This document shows positions 36,809-46,968 of a DNA stretch of 64,000 nucleotides, piece by piece. Position 1 is the first letter of the stretch. Every line of letters starts with the position of its first letter. The translations under genes were made by a program, and so were the position numbers. Source of the stretch: Acetobacter pomorum. Lineage in GTDB: Bacteria; Pseudomonadota; Alphaproteobacteria; Acetobacterales; Acetobacteraceae. A model generated the notes under the pieces. It was not told the origin of the DNA. It was given only the letters and a program-made list of their open reading frames with translations, and did not search any database. The DNA is taken from contig NZ_PEBQ01000003.1 of assembly GCF_002738225.1 (NCBI RefSeq), positions 1 through 64,000 on the forward strand. Direction: 5' to 3'.

Positions 36809-37948
36809 ATGGCCACTCAGCTCGATTACTACGCAATTCTTGAAGTTTCCCGAACAGCCACGGCGGATGAAATCAAGAAATCCTATCGCAAGCTGGCCAT
36901 GAAGTATCATCCCGACCGAAATCCGGGGGATGATGCAGCAGAAGCCAAGTTCAAGGAAATTAACCAAGCCTACGATATCCTGAAGGATGAACAAAAGCGC
37001 GCTGCGTATGATCAGTATGGTCATGCTGCGTTTGAAGGTGGCGCAGGCCCCGGCGGGTTCGACTTCGGCGGTGGTTTTGGTGGCGGTGGTCTGGGCGATA
37101 TTTTCGAACAGATGTTTGGTGACATGATGGGCGGCCGCCGTGGTGGCCGTGCACGCACTGGCAACGATATCCAGACCCATGTTGAAATTACGCTGGAAGA
37201 AGCTTTTACCGGCGTAAAGAAAGACGTGCGGGTGATTACCCGCGTGGCGTGTGAAGCCTGCCACGGTACGGGTTCAGAAGATGGCGCATCCGGCGTTGAA
37301 GTCTGCCCAAGTTGTCATGGTGCGGGCAAGGTGCGGGCGCAGCAGGGCTTCTTTGTGGTGGAGCGTCCATGCCCGACCTGTCATGGCGCAGGCAAGGTGG
37401 TAAAAAATCCCTGTAAGGTTTGCCACGGTGAAGGCACCATAGAAAAAGAACGCACGGTTGAAGTGCAGATTCCTGCCGGTGTGGAAGATGGCACCCGTAT
37501 CCGCCTTTCTGGTGAAGGGGAAGCGGGGGGCAATGGCGTGCCACCGGGTGATCTATATATTCAGATTTCCATAGATGAGCATGGCATCTTCCAGCGTGAT
37601 GGTGCCAATATCTATTGCCGCGTGCCGTTGCGCATGGCGCAGGCTGCTTTGGGCACAGAAATTGAAGTGCCTGTTATTGATGGTTCTCGCACCAAGGTGA
37701 AAATTCCGGCTGGCACGCAAACCGGCGCGCATTTCCGCCTACGTGGCAAAGGGTTCTCGGTTCTGCGCTCTACCGCGCGTGGCGATATGTACATTCAGGT
37801 TACGGTGGAAACACCGCAGAACCTCAGCAAGCGCCAGCGTGAACTGTTGGAAGAATTTGAAAAAGAAGCCAGGGAGGATGTGAAGCAGAGCCCCGAACAT
37901 ACGGGCTTCTTCCGCCGCGTGCGGGACTTTTTTGAAGGGAAGGAATAA
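36809..37948 (+). CDS. dnaJ: Chaperone DnaJ (Hsp40)
   Basis: 379 residues. J domain with HPD motif (YHPDRNPGDD), Gly/Phe-rich region (GGFDFGGGFGGGGLGD), four zinc motifs (CEACHGTG, CPSCHGAG, CPTCHGAG, CKVCHGEG) and the C-terminal substrate-binding region. It stimulates DnaK ATP hydrolysis. A gagg ribosome site lies upstream of the ATG. dapB follows after six bases, so the two are probably co-transcribed. Confidence 0.97.
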   Translation: MATQLDYYAILEVSRTATADEIKKSYRKLAMKYHPDRNPGDDAAEAKFKEINQAYDILKDEQKRAAYDQYGHAAFEGGAGPGGFDFGGGFGGGGLGDIFEQMFGDMMGGRRGGRARTGNDIQTHVEITLEEAFTGVKKDVRVITRVACEACHGTGSEDGASGVEVCPSCHGAGKVRAQQGFFVVERPCPTCHGAGKVVKNPCKVCHGEGTIEKERTVEVQIPAGVEDGTRIRLSGEGEAGGNGVPPGDLYIQISIDEHGIFQRDGANIYCRVPLRMAQAALGTEIEVPVIDGSRTKVKIPAGTQTGAHFRLRGKGFSVLRSTARGDMYIQVTVETPQNLSKRQRELLEEFEKEAREDVKQSPEHTGFFRRVRDFFEGKE

Positions 37949-37954
37949 GCGGCC

Positions 37955-38734
37955 ATGCGTATCGGTATTGCAGGTATAACGGGGCGCGTGGGCCGTTTGT
38001 TGGTGGAAGAAGTGCAGGCCGCAGGGGCAACGCTTTCTGGGGGCACAACGCGCAAGCCGGAAGCGGCAAGTGGTCTGCCTCAAGGTGTGGCACTGTTTAA
38101 GGATATGGCCGAGCTTGCAGCTAACAGTGATGTGGTGATTGATTTTACCCACGCTGATACGGTTATTCCGAACGCGCAGGCGCTTGCCACAGCAGGCACG
38201 GCATGGGTGTTGGGCACAACTGGCCTTTCAGCAGAGCAACAGGCCGCTGTGCACAAGGCTGCGGAAAAAATTGCTGTGGTGCATGCAGCCAATTATTCCC
38301 CAGGGGTTACACTGGTGCAACGTCTGGCACAGATGATGGCGCGCGCGCTGCCAGCAGATTCCTACGATGCTGAAATTGTGGAAATGCACCATCGGCAGAA
38401 AGTGGATGCGCCATCTGGCACGGCCTTGGCCATTGGTGAGGCCGTGGCCGCAGGCCGTGGTGTAAAGCTGGCAGATGTGCGTGAAAGCGGGCGGGATGGC
38501 CATACAGGCCCCCGCAAGGAAGGGGCCATTGGCTTTGCTGCCCTGCGTGGTGGGCAGATTGTAGGTGAACATGAAGTATTGTTCACATCGGCGGATGAGC
38601 AGATCATTCTGGGCCATCGGGCGTTTGATCGGCGTATTTTTGCCACGGGCGCGGTGCGTGCTGCCAAATGGGTAAAAGGCCATAAACCGGGCCTTTATGG
38701 CATGGAAGATGTGCTGGGGCTGCCCCCGCTATAA
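37955..38734 (+). CDS. dapB: 4-hydroxy-tetrahydrodipicolinate reductase
   Basis: 259 residues. It performs the second committed step of the lysine/diaminopimelate pathway. NAD(P)H-binding motif GIAGITGRVGR at the N-terminus, VIDFTHADTV, and the catalytic/substrate motif EMHHRQKVDAPSGTAL. The usual NFSxGV segment reads NYSPGV. It lies six bases after dnaJ. Confidence 0.95.
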   Translation: MRIGIAGITGRVGRLLVEEVQAAGATLSGGTTRKPEAASGLPQGVALFKDMAELAANSDVVIDFTHADTVIPNAQALATAGTAWVLGTTGLSAEQQAAVHKAAEKIAVVHAANYSPGVTLVQRLAQMMARALPADSYDAEIVEMHHRQKVDAPSGTALAIGEAVAAGRGVKLADVRESGRDGHTGPRKEGAIGFAALRGGQIVGEHEVLFTSADEQIILGHRAFDRRIFATGAVRAAKWVKGHKPGLYGMEDVLGLPPL

Positions 38735-38746
38735 TGCCAGCGTAAA

Positions 38747-38767
38747 GGGGCGGGCAAGCTCCGCCCC
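38747..38767 (+). terminator. GC-rich hairpin after dapB
   Basis: A 7-bp perfect stem ggggcgg/ccgcccc with a 7-base loop lies 12 bases after the dapB stop. No T-run follows, so this may be a weak terminator or part of the metK leader. Confidence 0.45.
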
Positions 38768-38923
38768 GCGTTGGGCGCAAGGCTGAAAACGGCGTTTCTG
38801 GCTGGCCTGTTCAGGCTATACTCTTGACCGCCGCTTTCTATCCCTTCATACGACCTCCTCCCCCCTTTTTTAAGGCGGGCTTCTGTTTCCTTTTTCACAG
38901 TGCGTGGGGCAAACGGCACCATC

Positions 38924-40111
38924 ATGCGTAAAGACGGCGATTTTCTGTTTACTTCGGAGTCTGTTTCCGAAGGCCATCCCGATAAAGTTGCTGACCGGAT
39001 CAGCGATACCGTTCTGGACGCTTATCTTGCGGCAGATCCGGAAGCCCGCGTTGCCTGTGAAACGCTGGTAACCACCAACCGCATCATTCTGGCAGGTGAG
39101 GTACGCGGTCCTTCTTCCGTAACATCGGATAAGCTGATTGAACTGGCGCGCGAAGCTGTCAAAGACATTGGTTATGATCAGGAAGGTTTTTCCTGGCGCC
39201 GTGCGGAAGCTTCCAACTACCTGCATGCACAGTCTGCCGATATTGCGGTAGGTGTTGATAGCGCTGGTGAGAAAGACGAAGGCGCGGGTGATCAGGGGAT
39301 CATGTTCGGGTATGCCTCGAACGAAACCGATACCCTTATGCCAGCTCCGCTTTATTATGCGCACCGCATTCTGCATGAAATGCGTGACCTGCGCCGTGCG
39401 GGTGACCCGATTGTGGCTGGCCTGCAGCCGGATGCCAAAAGCCAGGTGACCCTGCGCTACGTAAACGGTCGCCCGGTTGGCGCCACCTCTGTGGTGATTT
39501 CCACTCAGCATGATGAAGGTGTGAATCAGGAAGAACTGCGTGGCCGTCTGGGTCAGGTCGTTAAAAATGTTCTGCCCGAAGGCTGGGTGCCGCCGGAAAA
39601 AGAATTCTACGTCAACCCCACCGGTGTGTTCGTTATTGGCGGCCCCGATGGTGACTGCGGGCTGACAGGCCGCAAGATTATTGTGGATACCTATGGTGGT
39701 GCAGCCCCGCATGGTGGTGGCGCGTTCTCTGGTAAGGACCCCACGAAGGTTGACCGTTCTGCAGCCTACGCCTGCCGCTATCTGGCCAAGAATGTTGTGG
39801 CCGCTGGTCTGGCAGACCGTTGCACCATTCAGCTTTCCTACGCCATTGGCGTGTCTCATCCGCTGTCCGTCTATGTGGATCTGGATGAAACCGGTAAAGA
39901 TGTAGATGAAAATCGCCTCGGTGATGTGCTGCGTGAAGTTATGGATCTTACCCCGCGTGGTATCCGTAAGCACCTGCGCCTGAACCGTCCGATTTATGCA
40001 GTTACATCTGCTTATGGTCACTTTGGCCGCAAGCCAGATGCTAAGCTGGACACCTTTACGTGGGAGCAGACCGATCTGGTTGATGCTCTGCGTAGCGCGC
40101 TGAACCGCTAA
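38924..40111 (+). CDS. metK: S-adenosylmethionine synthetase
   Basis: 395 residues from ATG 38924. It makes SAM from methionine and ATP. N-terminal [32 protein letters not shown], then the second signature [19 protein letters not shown]. The 189-base leader is long and has hairpin potential, but I could not match it to a known SAM riboswitch. trmB follows after 18 bases. The large opposite-strand ORF is a shadow. Confidence 0.96.
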   Translation: MRKDGDFLFTSESVSEGHPDKVADRISDTVLDAYLAADPEARVACETLVTTNRIILAGEVRGPSSVTSDKLIELAREAVKDIGYDQEGFSWRRAEASNYLHAQSADIAVGVDSAGEKDEGAGDQGIMFGYASNETDTLMPAPLYYAHRILHEMRDLRRAGDPIVAGLQPDAKSQVTLRYVNGRPVGATSVVISTQHDEGVNQEELRGRLGQVVKNVLPEGWVPPEKEFYVNPTGVFVIGGPDGDCGLTGRKIIVDTYGGAAPHGGGAFSGKDPTKVDRSAAYACRYLAKNVVAAGLADRCTIQLSYAIGVSHPLSVYVDLDETGKDVDENRLGDVLREVMDLTPRGIRKHLRLNRPIYAVTSAYGHFGRKPDAKLDTFTWEQTDLVDALRSALNR

Positions 40112-40129
40112 GTTTAGGGCGTTCTGTTC

Positions 40130-40867
40130 ATGGCGGAGGCGAAAGGTTCGGCTGAAAATGCTCAGCCTGTAGTGGTGGATGTTAAACCCCCGCCGGAGCG
40201 GCTGTATGGCCGCCAGCGTGGGCATCCGTTGCGCCCCCGCCAGGAACGGCTGCTGGATGAAACCCTGCCGCGTATGCGCTTTCCGCTAGAGCGCGCGGCA
40301 GATCCGGCTTCTGTTTTTGGCCATAAGCCAGAACAGATCTGGTTTGAGGTTGGTTTTGGTGGAGGTGAGCATGTGCTTGCCCAAACCAAGGCACACCCCG
40401 AAGTGGGGTATATTGCCTCCGAAGTTTTCCATAACGGTTTGTGCTCCCTGTTAAGCCGCCTTGTGCCGGTAGGGGAAGAAGCAACAGCTCCTGTGCCAGA
40501 AATGCTGCGGCTGTGGGATGATGATGCCCGGCAAGTGCTGAATGTGTTGCCCGATGCATGTCTGGACAGGTTGTTCCTGATGTTTCCAGACCCGTGGCCC
40601 AAAGCACGCCATGCCAAGCGGCGTTTTGTGCATCCGCAAAATGTGGCGTTGGCAGCGCGGGTGCTTAAGCCCGGTGCTGTGTGGCGCGTTGCCAGTGATG
40701 ATCCTACCTATCAGGCATGGGTGCAGGAAGTGATGGCAGCTCAGGATTATTTTGATGCGCCCGCACCTGTTTTAACTCGGCCGGAAGGCTGGTTTCCCAC
40801 CCGGTATGAGGCCAAGGCCATTGCTGCTGGCCGCCAGCCTATGTACTGGACATTTACCCGCCGCTAA
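40130..40867 (+). CDS. trmB: tRNA (guanine-N7-)-methyltransferase
   Basis: 245 residues. It makes m7G46 in tRNA using SAM. Class I methyltransferase motifs: [15 protein letters not shown] (SAM site) and the family signature [20 protein letters not shown], then [14 protein letters not shown]. It follows metK closely, a sensible pairing with the SAM-making gene; they are likely co-transcribed. Confidence 0.94.
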   Translation: MAEAKGSAENAQPVVVDVKPPPERLYGRQRGHPLRPRQERLLDETLPRMRFPLERAADPASVFGHKPEQIWFEVGFGGGEHVLAQTKAHPEVGYIASEVFHNGLCSLLSRLVPVGEEATAPVPEMLRLWDDDARQVLNVLPDACLDRLFLMFPDPWPKARHAKRRFVHPQNVALAARVLKPGAVWRVASDDPTYQAWVQEVMAAQDYFDAPAPVLTRPEGWFPTRYEAKAIAAGRQPMYWTFTRR

Positions 40868-40964
40868 GGCGGGTTTTGTCGTTTTTCACCCTCGGCTGAT
40901 GGCCTGCATGTGGCATGCTGGTGTATCAGCCCGCATTACGTTTTTGCCATGCGAAAGGTCCGCC

Positions 40965-42542
40965 ATGAGCCAGACGACGCTGCCTATCCGTCGTGCCCTT
41001 GTTTCTGTTTCCGATAAAACGGGTCTGCTTGATCTTGCCCGTGCTCTTGCAGCGCAGGGGGCAGAAATTCTTTCTACGGGGGGGTCTGCCAAGGCGCTGC
41101 GCGATGCTGGCATCCCTGTTACGGAAGTTTCGGATTACACTGGCTTCCCCGAAATTCTGGACGGGCGCGTCAAAACACTGGTGCCCAAAATTCATGGTGG
41201 CATTCTGGGGCGGCGTGATCTGCCTGCCCATGTGGCCCAGATGGAAGAACACGGCATTGGCCCGATCGATCTGGTGGCTGTCAATCTGTATCCGTTTGAA
41301 AAAACGGTTGCCTCTGGCGCAGATGCAGACACCTGCATTGAAAACATTGATATCGGTGGCCCTGCACTCATTCGCGCTGCGGCCAAAAACCACGCTCATG
41401 TGGTGGTGCTGACAGACCCAGCCCAGTATGAAGGGCTGATTGATGCGTTGGGCGATGGGGGCACCACGCTGGAAATGCGCCGTGCCTATGCTGGTGCAGC
41501 CTATGCCCGCACCGCTGCGTATGATGCCGCCATTGCCGCATGGTTTGCCAAGCAGGCCCAGCAGCCTTTCCCCGAACGGTTTATTCTGGCGGGCCAGCGT
41601 GCGGAAATCCTGCGTTATGGGGAAAACCCGCACCAGCAGGCCGCTTTCTATCGTGATGGTACAGTGCGTCCCGGTGTGGCCACGGCGCAGCAGGTGCAGG
41701 GCAAGTCTCTCTCCTACAATAACATCAATGATACGGATGCGGCGTTTGAGGCTGTGGCCGAATTTGATAGCCCGGCCGTTGTAATTGTAAAACACGCCAA
41801 CCCTTGCGGTGTGGCTGTTGCACCTTCACTGACAGCAGCGTGGGATCAGGCCCTGCGGTGCGATCCGGTTTCTGCCTTTGGGGGCATTGTGGCCCTTAAC
41901 CGTAAGCTGGATGCTGCTACGGCAGAAAAGATTTCCACTATCTTTACGGAAGTGATTGTGGCTCCAGATGCGGAAGAAGACGCTAAGGCGCTTCTCTCCT
42001 GCAAAAAGAACCTGCGTCTGCTGCTAACTGGTGGCCTACCTAACCCTGCGGCAGAGGGCATTGTGGTGCGTTCGGTCGCCGGGGGTTTTCTGGCCCAAAC
42101 GCGTGATAACGGCCAGATCAGCCGTGAAGGCCTGAAGGTGGTGACAAAGCGCGCGCCTACGGAACAGGAAATGCAGGATCTGATTTTTGCCTTCCGTGTG
42201 GCCAAGCATGTTAAGTCTAACGCCATTGTGTATGCCAAGGATGGCGCCACGGTGGGGATTGGCGCCGGACAGATGAGCCGTGTGGATTCTGCGCGCATTG
42301 CCGCCTCCAAAAGTGGAGAGGCCGCAAAGGCTGCGGGGCTGGACAAACCGCTGACACAAGGTTCCGTTGCGGCATCTGATGCGTTCTTCCCGTTTGCTGA
42401 TGGTCTGGAAACCATTGTTGCGGCAGGGGCTACGGCAGTTATTCAGCCCGGTGGTTCCATCCGTGATAACGAGGTGATTGCCGCTGCAGATGCAGCCGGT
42501 ATTGCCATGGTGTTTACTGGTATGCGCCATTTCCGCCACTGA
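40965..42542 (+). CDS. purH: Bifunctional AICAR formyltransferase/IMP cyclohydrolase
   Basis: 525 residues from ATG 40965 (frame open to 40806 upstream, inside trmB). Last two steps of IMP synthesis. N-terminal IMP cyclohydrolase part: [55 protein letters not shown]-terminal transformylase part: [12 protein letters not shown] and [22 protein letters not shown] ribosome site (aaagg) lies upstream. Confidence 0.97.
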   Translation: MSQTTLPIRRALVSVSDKTGLLDLARALAAQGAEILSTGGSAKALRDAGIPVTEVSDYTGFPEILDGRVKTLVPKIHGGILGRRDLPAHVAQMEEHGIGPIDLVAVNLYPFEKTVASGADADTCIENIDIGGPALIRAAAKNHAHVVVLTDPAQYEGLIDALGDGGTTLEMRRAYAGAAYARTAAYDAAIAAWFAKQAQQPFPERFILAGQRAEILRYGENPHQQAAFYRDGTVRPGVATAQQVQGKSLSYNNINDTDAAFEAVAEFDSPAVVIVKHANPCGVAVAPSLTAAWDQALRCDPVSAFGGIVALNRKLDAATAEKISTIFTEVIVAPDAEEDAKALLSCKKNLRLLLTGGLPNPAAEGIVVRSVAGGFLAQTRDNGQISREGLKVVTKRAPTEQEMQDLIFAFRVAKHVKSNAIVYAKDGATVGIGAGQMSRVDSARIAASKSGEAAKAAGLDKPLTQGSVAASDAFFPFADGLETIVAAGATAVIQPGGSIRDNEVIAAADAAGIAMVFTGMRHFRH

Positions 42543-42550
42543 CACGCTTT

Positions 42551-42637
42551 TCCCGCTCTTGCGGGAATGACCGTTCGTGGCGAAGAATAGGGCCACGAAT
42601 CTCACGCAATGCTGGCTCTTGCCCAAAAATGGGCAAG
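42551..42637 (+). other. Three successive small hairpins downstream of purH
   Basis: Perfect stems lie one after another: tcccgc/gcggga (42551-42566), ttcgtgg/ccacgaa (42574-42599) and cttgccca/tgggcaag with an aaaa loop (42618-42637). The last ends 26 bases before the next ATG. They may be a terminator plus leader structure; no known RNA family was recognised. Confidence 0.5.
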
Positions 42638-42663
42638 GGCAGCGTTTCATAATCGGTTGGGCT

Positions 42664-43422
42664 ATGCGCTATCTGCTTTCCTTGTCTGCTGCATTGTTGA
42701 TGTCTTCCGTGGCTGTGGCCGCGCCAGCACATAAAACGCCTGCTACCAAGGCAGAATCCTTTTCTGCCCGGCAGACACACACAGAAAAGCAGGCAGATGG
42801 TGTGTATGATCTTTCTGGCCTGCCTGCCTTTACCGGCAAAGTGGCGCAGTTTTTGCCCTCACCGCATGGTGGGGTATTTGGGCTGCTGCTGGAAGATGGC
42901 ACCCAGGTTTTTGTCTCCCCCGAGCAAACGCATGAGCTGGCAGGGCTGGTTAAGCCGGGGGATGTTGTTTCCATCCGTGGGCTAAAGGGGCGCGTGCTGC
43001 CCATTATCCGGGCGTTTGGCATTACCAGCCCACGTGGCCGTGGCATGCAGGATAATTTTATTGCCATGCCCGTGCATTCCACAGAAATGATAGCTGGCCC
43101 GGATCTGGTTCTGCATGGTGAAATCTGGCAGCGGCTGTACAATGCCAATGGCCAGCTTTCTGGCGTAATTTTGAAAGATCATTCCGTTATCTGCATTACC
43201 CCGCGTGAAGCAACGCGAGAGGCCGATCTGCTAACACCGGGGCAGATGCTTTATGCTGTTGGCACAGGCAGCAGCGGTGAACTGGGCACAGCCATTGATG
43301 CGCGCGAAATTGGCACATCGGCTGAAAAAATGGTGGGTATTGCCGTGGGTGATGCCCCGCCACCGGGGCCGCCAGCAGGTAGCCCGGCTTATGATATTAT
43401 TCCCGGCGCAGAAGAACACTAA
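42664..43422 (+). CDS. Exported protein with OB-like domains, unknown function
   Basis: About 252 residues from MRYLLSLSAALL. Signal peptide ends near VAVAAPA. Two similar segments follow: FTGKVAQFLPSPHGGVFGLLLEDGTQVFVSP, and LVLHGEIWQRLYNANGQLSGVILKD with CITPREA, each like an OB/DUF5666-type strand pattern. The C-terminus is Pro/Gly-rich. No cysteines or catalytic motif stand out. Periplasmic location is inferred from the signal. Confidence 0.7.
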   Translation: MRYLLSLSAALLMSSVAVAAPAHKTPATKAESFSARQTHTEKQADGVYDLSGLPAFTGKVAQFLPSPHGGVFGLLLEDGTQVFVSPEQTHELAGLVKPGDVVSIRGLKGRVLPIIRAFGITSPRGRGMQDNFIAMPVHSTEMIAGPDLVLHGEIWQRLYNANGQLSGVILKDHSVICITPREATREADLLTPGQMLYAVGTGSSGELGTAIDAREIGTSAEKMVGIAVGDAPPPGPPAGSPAYDIIPGAEEH

Positions 43423-43451
43423 CACCATTTAAAAATGTGTAGCGTAAGCGC

Positions 43452-43482
43452 AAAGCGGGGGCAGTAAACTGTTGCCGCTTTT
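43452..43482 (+). terminator. Probable terminator after the exported protein gene
   Basis: aaagcgg (43452-43458) pairs with ccgcttt (43475-43481), with cag/ctg inside and a taaa loop; tttt follows. It lies 30 bases after the stop of the exported protein. Confidence 0.6.
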
Positions 43483-43553
43483 GTGCGTTAGTCTTTCTAC
43501 CACAGGCCATTAACAGTCATGCATGTTGACGTATGGCGGAAGGGAGAAAGTAG

Positions 43554-43724
43554 ATGGCTATTTTACGTTGGGTTCTTATTTTTCTTATTTTTGCCCTTTT
43601 GGCATCAATCTTCGGGTTTTCTGGCGCGGCTGGCAATTTTACGGAAATAGCCAAAATTCTGCTGTTTGTGTTTATTGTGCTGCTGGTTATCAGCCTCTTT
43701 TTTGGCCGCACCCCCCGACCCTGA
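43554..43724 (+). CDS. DUF1328 (YtjA-like) small membrane protein
   Basis: 56 residues: MAILRWVLIFLIFALLASIF then GFSGAAGNFTEIAKILLFVF and a second hydrophobic helix, ending GRTPRP. Two membrane helices with a Gly/Ala turn match the DUF1328/YtjA family (typically 53-60 residues). A ribosome site (agggag) lies upstream. The stop lies two bases from the stop of the convergent transporter. Function of the family is unknown; stress association has been noted for relatives. Confidence 0.88.
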   Translation: MAILRWVLIFLIFALLASIFGFSGAAGNFTEIAKILLFVFIVLLVISLFFGRTPRP

Positions 43725-43725
43725 T

Positions 43726-44691
43726 TTACGCTTCTTCAGCCGTGTTATGTGGTGTGCGGTGGGCGGCCGTGCACCACAGCACGCCCGTTATCAGGCAGAT
43801 AATGGCGCAAGCTTCTACAAAGCTGGGCCAGCGATGCGCCCATACAAAGCTGTAAAGCAGGGCAAACAGTGTTTCAAAAATAATCATCTGGCCCGAAAGT
43901 GTAAGCGGAAGCAGGCGGGAAGCCCGGTTCCATAATCCATTGGCTACAACGGAAGCCAACAGAGCCGTGGCACTGCATACACCCCAAAAACGCGCCCAAT
44001 CCAGCCAGGCATGCGGCAGAGCATGAAAAACAAAAGCGGGAATAACCAGCACCAAGGCCAATGCGCCTGTTACAACTCCCGTCAGTAAAGACCAATCATG
44101 GTCACTCACGGTAGAGGTTTTCAGCAGCCAACGTGTGTTTTCAACGGCATATAACGTCCAGGATGCCAACGCGCCCACAGCACAAAACAGCCCGATAAGT
44201 TGAGAAGAAAAAGCAACCGGATGCGTAGGCGTGGCTGCAGCATGGACTGTAAAACTGCGCGAAACAATTAACAGAATGCCAAGAACACTCACGCTCATGG
44301 GGGCGGCAATCTGTTTGATACGGATGCTGCTGCCAGCCCGAATACCCATAATCAGCACGGCAATGGGTAAAAAACCAATAATAAGTGTGGTTACAGGCCC
44401 ACCTACAGTTCTAATAGCGGTGGAAAGCAGGATGTAATACAGAACATTCCCCAGCATGGATAAGCGAATAAGCGCAATCCACTCGGCTTTTCCTAGGATG
44501 TTTTTTAGTATGTTCCAGCGGGGCAATAACAAGATCAGAGAGATCAGGCCGTAAACAAGGTAACGTCCGGCTGTCATTTGCAGGGATGTAAAGTCATGCA
44601 AAAGCAGGGGAACAATAAACACAGTGCCCCATAATGCGCCGCTTCCCATACCATTTAGCACACCAAGGGTAAGAGACCGGGAAGACGTCAT
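43726..44691 (-). CDS. DMT-superfamily transporter (EamA-like)
   Basis: 321 residues, about ten membrane segments in two EamA-like halves (GSGALWGTVFIVPLLLHDF, then IGLFCAVGALASWTLYAVEN). Members export or import small metabolites, often amino acids; the substrate cannot be told. Conserved GxWG and PVxT-type signatures: GGPVTTLIIGFLPIAVLIMG. Monocistronic between the convergent DUF1328 gene and a strong hairpin. Confidence 0.82.
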   Translation of the reverse strand: MTSSRSLTLGVLNGMGSGALWGTVFIVPLLLHDFTSLQMTAGRYLVYGLISLILLLPRWNILKNILGKAEWIALIRLSMLGNVLYYILLSTAIRTVGGPVTTLIIGFLPIAVLIMGIRAGSSIRIKQIAAPMSVSVLGILLIVSRSFTVHAAATPTHPVAFSSQLIGLFCAVGALASWTLYAVENTRWLLKTSTVSDHDWSLLTGVVTGALALVLVIPAFVFHALPHAWLDWARFWGVCSATALLASVVANGLWNRASRLLPLTLSGQMIIFETLFALLYSFVWAHRWPSFVEACAIICLITGVLWCTAAHRTPHNTAEEA

Positions 44692-44851
44692 TTTATTCTA
44701 CCATGCAAAAACTGGAACAAGCCAGCTGCCTGTCTAGTAGAGAGCCGGTGTAAAAACTATTCTTTTTGCGGGTATCAGCTACACGACTATGTGCGCTGTT
44801 TTATAGGGCGTTTTTGCCCGGAGCGCTGTGTGTGCCATACTTCATATGGTT

Positions 44852-44892
44852 TTTACTGGGCTGCTGCATTTTATACGCAGCAGCCCAGTAAA
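44852..44892 (-). terminator. Strong hairpin downstream of glyS
   Basis: A perfect 16-bp stem (44852-44867 with 44877-44892, loop of nine) starts 11 bases after the glyS stop. It lacks a long U-run on either strand but is the obvious end signal for the glyQS operon. Confidence 0.75.
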
Positions 44893-44903
44893 GCTAAGGG
44901 GAG

Positions 44904-46964
44904 TTAGCCCTCAATCTGGCTGAAATCTGCAATCAGCCGCATCATACGTACAACGCGAGAAAGCAGCTTCAGGCGGTTCAACCGCAGTTCAGGCTCTGGC
45001 GCATTGACTGTCACCACTTCAAAAAACTTATCCAGCGGTGCACGCAGGCTGGCGGCTTCACGCATGGCATCTGTAAAGTGTTCGGCTGCAAAATCTTTTT
45101 CCACCGCCGGTTCCACACGTTCCAGCGCGTCAAACAGGGCGCGTTCCTCATCCTGCGTGAACAGGGCGGGGTCTGGAATATCTTCGTGCGGGCCGTCTTT
45201 TTTATCTTCAATGCGCAGAATGTTGGCGGCACGGCGTGTGGCGGCCAGCAGGTTTTTGCCGTCTTCTGTTTCCAGCATATCCTGCAAGGCATGCGCACGG
45301 GCCAGCAGGCGCACAATGTCCGTATCCGAATTATCAACGGAAATTGCGGCCAGACAATCATGCCGAGCCCCCTCGGCGCGCACCTGTACGCGCAGACGTT
45401 CCGCAATAAACTGCGGCAGCAGATCCAGATCAGGCGCATCCTGCAAACCAGCAGGCAGAGCTTGGGCCGCCAGAACAAAAATACGTACTAGGTCAAGACG
45501 TAGATTGTTTTCACGGATCAGGCGGATCACACCCAATGCCGCACGGCGCAGACCAAACGGATCTCCCGAACCAGAGGGTTTTTCACCCGCAGCAAAGAAA
45601 GCCACCAGCATATCAATGCGGTCGGCCAGCCCCAACACAACAGAAACCGGAGCCGTGGGCACCGAATCACCGGGGCCGCGCGGGGTGTACTGCTCGCTAA
45701 TGGCCTGTGCCACAGCAGGGCTTTCGCCATCATGTTTGGCGTAGTAACCACCCATGATGCCCTGAAGTTCGGGGAACTCCCCAACCATGCCGGTTGTTAG
45801 GTCGGTTTTGCTCAGTTCGGCTGAGCGTTCACAGTCGGCTTTGGGCGCGCCCACCATATCGGCCAGAATACCGGCCAGACGCACCATGCGGCGTGTACGA
45901 TCACCCTGAGAGCCCAAGCTGGCATGGAAGGTGATGGAATCCAGCGCTTTTAGGCGAGATGCCAGCGTTTGCTTGCGGTCTATATCCCAGAAGTGGCGGG
46001 CATCTGCAAAGCGCGCGCGCAGCACGCGTTCATTACCAGTTACAATCAATGTGCCATCATCTGCGGGAATAATATTGGCCACAAAGGCAAAGCGCGGCGC
46101 AGCCGTACCATCGCTGTTGCGCAGGGCAAAGTAACGCTGGTTAACGCGCATGGAAACCTGCATCACCTCGGCAGGCAGTTCCATAAACTGTGCATCAATC
46201 TGGCCCAGAAACGGCACAGGCCATTCCACCAGCCCAGCCACTTCATCCACCAGCCCGAAATCTGGCACAATCTGCAACCCTTCAGAGGCCGCTAGTGTGT
46301 TCAGGCCTTCTGTAATGGTTTTGCGGCGTTCTGCGGCATCCACCATCACGTGGCGGTCATGCAGGGTTTTCCGCCATTCCGCAGCGCTGGAAACAGCCAC
46401 AGCACCGGGGTTGAGAAAGCGATGGCCTTCTGTAAGGTTGGCGGCAACCAGATTATGCCCGTTATCTTCCCCATGAGCGAGGGAGAAGGGCACGGTTTCA
46501 CCATCCAGAATGCACAAAATGCGGCGTAGCGGGCGCACCCATGTAAAGCTGCTACCAGCCCCCCAACGCATGGATTTGGGCCACGGGAAGCGCCGCAGCA
46601 GGTCAGGCAGCACAGCGGCAATATGGTCTTGTGCGCTTACGGCGGGTTCTTCACGCTCCAGAATCCAGAAGCCGTTCTGCAGTGTGAGCGCATCACGCGT
46701 TACGCCGTGCTTGCGGGTAAAGCCATCAAGCGCCTTGTCTGGCGCGCCTTCACGCGGGCCGCGTTCAGAAACCGTGCGACCGGGCACGGTGGCATCAATG
46801 TTCAGGCTGGCGGCAATGCGGCGCGGGCCGGTGGCAGCCACGGCATTTTGCGGGTGCAGGGGGGCCAGAGCCTCGGTCAGCAGGCGCAGGAGGTTGTCTC
46901 CTGCCTGACTTTGCATCCGGGCCGGAATTTCTTCAGAGAACAGTTCTATCAGCAGTTCGGGCAT
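44904..46964 (-). CDS. glyS: Glycyl-tRNA synthetase beta subunit
   Basis: 686 residues from MPELLIELFSEEIPARMQ, the conserved beginning of the family; the frame is open to 47045 inside glyQ. The beta subunit carries the tRNA-binding part of the (alpha-beta)2 bacterial enzyme. Signatures: RWGAGSSFTWVRPLRRILC, GLVEWPVPFLGQIDAQFMELP, and DPFGLRRAALGVIRLI. It follows glyQ by four bases. Confidence 0.96.
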   Translation of the reverse strand: MPELLIELFSEEIPARMQSQAGDNLLRLLTEALAPLHPQNAVAATGPRRIAASLNIDATVPGRTVSERGPREGAPDKALDGFTRKHGVTRDALTLQNGFWILEREEPAVSAQDHIAAVLPDLLRRFPWPKSMRWGAGSSFTWVRPLRRILCILDGETVPFSLAHGEDNGHNLVAANLTEGHRFLNPGAVAVSSAAEWRKTLHDRHVMVDAAERRKTITEGLNTLAASEGLQIVPDFGLVDEVAGLVEWPVPFLGQIDAQFMELPAEVMQVSMRVNQRYFALRNSDGTAAPRFAFVANIIPADDGTLIVTGNERVLRARFADARHFWDIDRKQTLASRLKALDSITFHASLGSQGDRTRRMVRLAGILADMVGAPKADCERSAELSKTDLTTGMVGEFPELQGIMGGYYAKHDGESPAVAQAISEQYTPRGPGDSVPTAPVSVVLGLADRIDMLVAFFAAGEKPSGSGDPFGLRRAALGVIRLIRENNLRLDLVRIFVLAAQALPAGLQDAPDLDLLPQFIAERLRVQVRAEGARHDCLAAISVDNSDTDIVRLLARAHALQDMLETEDGKNLLAATRRAANILRIEDKKDGPHEDIPDPALFTQDEERALFDALERVEPAVEKDFAAEHFTDAMREAASLRAPLDKFFEVVTVNAPEPELRLNRLKLLSRVVRMMRLIADFSQIEG

Positions 46965-46968
46965 TATC

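Noticed and set aside
38870..40225. 451-codon minus-strand ORF opposite metK
   Set aside because: metK is certain on the plus strand; the antisense frame mirrors its codon pattern.
40806..40964. Upstream extension of purH
   Set aside because: It overlaps trmB and does not resemble PurH; the family start with a ribosome site is at 40965.
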